Source: Cristatella mucedo
Lineage: Eukaryota > Bryozoa > Phylactolaemata > Cristatellidae
Direction: 5' to 3'
DNA: 64,000 bases
Assembly: GCA_009760855.2 (NCBI GenBank)
Contig: WPIO01000012.1
Coordinates: 314,001-378,000 of the forward strand
The notes beneath the pieces were generated by a model. The model saw nothing but the letters and a program-made list of their open reading frames with translations. It made no database searches and was not told the DNA's origin. Numbering within the stretch: position 1 is the first letter of the stretch; each line of letters begins with the position of its first letter. The position numbers and the translations under genes were made by a program. Shown here in pieces: positions 20,431 to 64,000 of the stretch.

Positions 20431-22020
20431 TACTTTTCCTTTACCCACAGCTGAACGCTAGTAGCCCGAGCTGCTTCACTGGCGCATCACTCGTTTGCCA
20501 TTAAATAGCTCATTTTAAGATTTAATAGTTTTTGACTTCGTTGAGGACTCGAGAAAGGCTTCTATCCTCACCCAGGAGAGCTGCTCAGAATGGGAGCTGT
20601 CCCTCTCGGAGCGCCCTCGGGGAGCATTCCTTTCAGCCAGGCAGCCTGCTCTAGACAATGAATCAGTAGGCCCTACCAATGAGTATGTTCAGCACCTGAA
20701 AGTAATTGGTATATCGTATCTTCGGTAAGCATAAAACCCTGCCGTCCACTTGAAAATACGCTGGTAGACGTGCAGCCCTGCAGACGTTTTTAGATACCGG
20801 TTCAAAACGAAATGGCTTTTCCCATTATGAGTGGGTGAAGCTTCGATTAGATCGATCAAAACCACAAATAATATGGAATAGTTCATTCCAGAGACTGACT
20901 TGGTGTGAAACATAGTTTCAGCTTTTTCAGCCTGATCAAAGGAAAAGCTGATCGCTGGCCTCTGCAAAAACAGCAGGATCACCCGAGAAGCCCTCGGGGC
21001 AGCTCTTTAAGCCTGACAGCTCCCCTACTGCCTGCCGGTAGCCTCTACCGATGGGCTGCTGGCTTGCAGAGGTGCAGGCACCCGGAGGTTGCCTGCAGTG
21101 CAGCTACCGGGTCGCCTTCCAGAACGGTATTGGGGTCCTCCAGACCAACTAACTAGTTATTCTAAATTCTCGTTTACAAATTATCAACTAAATCATATTG
21201 GGCCTCTGGTGACATCCGAGTTTTGCTTCAGATGTGACTGGCTCGCGGGATGAAGCGTGATTTTGTTTTTTCGTCGCCTGTCCTAGAGCAGTGCTCGGTA
21301 TCGACGGACTTTGCTTCTGCACATACATTTATCCAGAGCAACTGACAGCGTTACACAGGATCGCTACACAGGATCTATTTTCTGAGGACGGACTGGAGAC
21401 TAAGGAGGAGACTTTTGCCAGAGGTATTTTTACTTGACACAGCAAGAAATCCCATAATATGTAGTTTCTGGTTGCTACCTAGGACACTGACCTTCAATTG
21501 GTCTAAAGCCGGTGTGCTACAAGAAACCGTACCCTATTAGATTAATGCTTTCGCTCCCCCAAATCCAGCTTTGGCCTCTGCACAGAGCAACAATCAAGTG
21601 CACTAAGCACGCGAAACTGCATGCACACACATGCAGTGGTACTCATTGTTGGTAACACAGGCACACCCAGTTCACTGTGGGGATGGCAGGGTGGTGGTGG
21701 TAGGTGCTCCGGAAAAGCACGCGAGCCTCGGTACCAGTATCAACCACAGGGCTGTGAATCAGATGCTTAAAAAATTCACAACTCGGAAAACTATCACAGC
21801 TATAACATATTTTCGCTTCGGCTGCAGGTCTGGGTAAATCACGGTGCACCCATGTTGGTTTAAACAAGATCGAATGCTAGGCTGTGTGTGTGAAGGACCC
21901 TCAGCCGCTGAAGTGCACATAGCTCAACCTTTTCCAACTATTCAGTCACCTAAAGAAATGTTGCACGGCAAACGATTGCTGTCAATTTCATTCCAAACAG
22001 AAATAACACAAGTCGAACGT

Positions 22021-22026
22021 TTTAAT
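22021..22026 (-). terminator. Possible variant polyadenylation signal ATTAAA of DGK
   Basis: Only near-consensus signal noticed within about 550 bp downstream of the DGK stop. Weak evidence. Confidence 0.25.
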
Positions 22027-22572
22027 TACTTTTTTTAAGGCGACTTAGAATGTAGAATGAAGAGATCGGTGGCCAAGGCCGGCAGATCAACCAGTAAAGA
22101 TCTCGCTGCCGTGATAAGGCAGCAAGCAGGCAGCCTTTGGCGGAAAAAGGGACTGCGGCGGCTTGACTACGATGCAACATTGAGCTACTTGCTATGGTGC
22201 GCGCAACGTTAAGCTACATTCACGTCTGGACAACAGCGGGCGAGCGAGCAGTGGGCGCCTGCAAAGCAGGCCATATAATCATACAAAACTAATGCAAAGG
22301 CACTTTGGGCGGCAGGCAGCCCAGTTGCCGGTCGGTTGGCCGCCGAATGCTGCAGTACGGTGCTGCGCGTATCCAGTTGCCTTGTCACTGACTAGTAGTG
22401 AGCGGCGATGCAGTGGCGACGGCCGGCAGCGTCACTGACACCGCTCGTCTCCGGCAGCGCCTGCGCTGGTCGGCCGAGCCGGCTCGGCATCAGATCTTGA
22501 AGGCGGCACGCTAACCCAGCAGCAGCAGCGCAAGCTGCAGCCCCAGCAGCTGCTGCAGCCGGTCGCTGCCGG

Positions 22573-62229
<39,657 letters not shown>

Positions 62230-63224
62230 CTAGAAAAAAAAGGCAGCATTGCAGACAAGCACCAGCCACTGCCATTTCAACCATTAAAACAGTGCAATGC
62301 TTAATATCAAGACATCGGAGTCTGCTTCTAGAATAAACAAAACAGCAGCCACTTTTCAAAACCGGAAGCAAAAAACCTGCATAGTTAGACTGGATGGAAC
62401 TAGTATTAAATCAGTATCAAATAGGTAGCAGCACCAGCAGTAGCTGTTCAATGGGTGCACCCAACTGCAACACCACTACCGGTAGCTAGCTTGCAGCACA
62501 AGCCCAGGTTACAGGCAAGTGGATAATGAGTGCCACATCCCATGGCGTCTGGCACCAATTGGACTCCTATGTCTGGCTAGTGGAAGTCATCTGGTTTGCA
62601 AAGTCAATATTTACATTCCTCGGCAACGCCGGCTCCAACAACGGCACTTCCTGAGTAAATGGCATTTCCAATAGTAGAAAACAGCCAGCGAAGGCTCTGA
62701 TTCTGTTTATAGATACTAGACTCCTGTTGGACGAGTTGAGAAAGGCTGACCAGCAGCATGGCAGCAATCGCAGCAGCTGGCAGGGTCACTTGAATGCATC
62801 AACCGCTCAGTTTGCAGCTTAGTCTTATGATCTTGGCAAATGGATGTGGTCTTGGCACAGAATGTGCCACCTGGCTTGGCGATAGATAGCATATGTGGGC
62901 CACTTGCACTTACAGCCCTCCATTGGTAACTTGCAGAACACAAGACCAGGCTGACTTATGACATCAAGATGAAGATCAGCCAAACAACGTTTCAGGTGGC
63001 TCACAGAAGAAATCGCACAGTAACTACAAATACGGTTCACAATAACGACAGAAAAGGTTTGAAAATAAAGCACAAGCCACTGAATCCGTACGAAAAGGAA
63101 CTGTCTGCCCTCAACACGACTGCTGTGCAAGAGTTGGCAAGAACATGGAGGGGGGTGCACGAGCGACCGCAGGAACGACGGTAGTTCAAAGGAAAGCCAA
63201 CACACGTGTAGGGAGAGAGAGAGA

Positions 63225-63278
<54 letters not shown>

Positions 63279-64000
63279 CTAGAGGGCAGCAGATGAAAAG
63301 GCAAGCTATGCAGTACTGCTCATGTAAAATAAATAAGGCACAGCATCCTCTGACCGCCAAGGCAAAATAGTTAGCCTTACTCACCACGGCTAAGAAAGAA
63401 AGAAAGATGCTCGTAAAGAAGGGTAAAACAAAATGGTCTACCAAAGTAGTTTGGTCCAATCGCGCACCCTCTGGTGTTTTAGTGAGCAGAGCTCCTCTCA
63501 TCATTCTCTCACGGGCTGCCCGGCTGCAGCCCACCGAAGCTAAGGATGCTGCAAGAGTACATATCTATACATGCATGTATGCGTGTGCGCGCGTGCGAGC
63601 ACGTGTACACGTGCACACAGCTACGTGCAGCTCACTCCAACGAGGGGCAGCAGAGTGGCATCCAGCTGCTACATGAATGAAGAGAGGCATGGCGAAGAGT
63701 GTCGCATGAAAAGATGGCATGCTATCTCGAGCAGCTTGCAAGCATTGCAGCGCTGCTTTGAGTTGGTGGGCGTAAGGCAATGACTATGAACACTAACGCA
63801 CAAAGAAAAAGTCTATCGCAACGGCTTGCAGATAACAATAATAAATAAATTAAGTCATGTCGCGCATGCCCGTAGAATGCAACTAGATAAAAACGTCCAG
63901 GAATGGCGCACTACCCTTACGGCAATGGCAAGCTAGACGGGAAGCAATGGCCGTGCCGTTCGGACAAACTGACCAGAAGAATACATACACTACACAGTTT
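62230..64000. other. Upstream part of DGK (intron), no exon recognised
   Basis: The missing N-terminal DGK exon was not found here. Contains a GA microsatellite (63211-63275). Open frames lack conserved motifs. Confidence 0.45.
63211..63275. repeat. (GA)n microsatellite
   Basis: About 65 bp GA with one GG interruption. Confidence 0.95.

Larger units (their letters stand above)
19776..22020. other. Intergenic region between converging LRRC51 and DGK
   Basis: No gene recognised. Holds a small minisatellite (20026-20130) and a SINE tail near 20345-20430. The rest is unassigned. Confidence 0.5.

Overview
This is eukaryotic, animal nuclear DNA. Coding regions are split by GT-AG introns into short exons (29 to 1321 bp) spread over kilobases. 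Introns and intergenic DNA are packed with long (CT)n/(GA)n, (CA)n and (AT)n microsatellites, L2/CR1-like non-LTR retrotransposon remnants and tRNA-headed SINEs. The genes are metazoan families (NuMA/Hook, LRRC51, type II diacylglycerol kinase). The repeat content suggests an invertebrate with an intron-rich genome; I cannot name the phylum from the sequence.

Layout. (1) 1-~10740, minus strand: a large coiled-coil gene that runs off the left edge. Its N-terminal exons resemble the Hook-type head of NuMA/HOOK proteins, and the coiled-coil onset resembles NuMA. (2) ~10.8-14.3 kb: upstream region, holding an ~0.8 kb element with terminal inverted repeats and, just before the next gene, a perfect RFX X-box. 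(3) 14318-19288, plus strand: a complete four-exon LRRC51 gene (222 aa). (4) 19.4-22.5 kb: intergenic DNA between two converging genes, with SINE fragments and a minisatellite. (5) 22573-62229, minus strand: 26 coding exons of a delta/eta-type diacylglycerol kinase, with PH, two C1, split catalytic/accessory kinase and C-terminal SAM domains. In-window coding length is 4014 bp, phase-consistent at every junction; only the extreme N-terminus is missing. Large introns hold LINE/SINE copies on both strands.

Relations. The NuMA-like gene and LRRC51 lie head to head. From general knowledge, human NUMA1 and LRTOMT/LRRC51 lie head to head at 11q13, so this looks like deeply conserved microsynteny and supports both identifications. 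I see no operon, CRISPR, phage or bacterial feature. The most unusual items are the TIR-bounded element with an unrecognised ORF, the X-box next to LRRC51, a ~575 bp (CT)n/(GA)n inverted repeat, a probable GC-AG intron, a duplicated splice-acceptor segment in LRRC51, and SINEs that share the 3' tail of a resident LINE.
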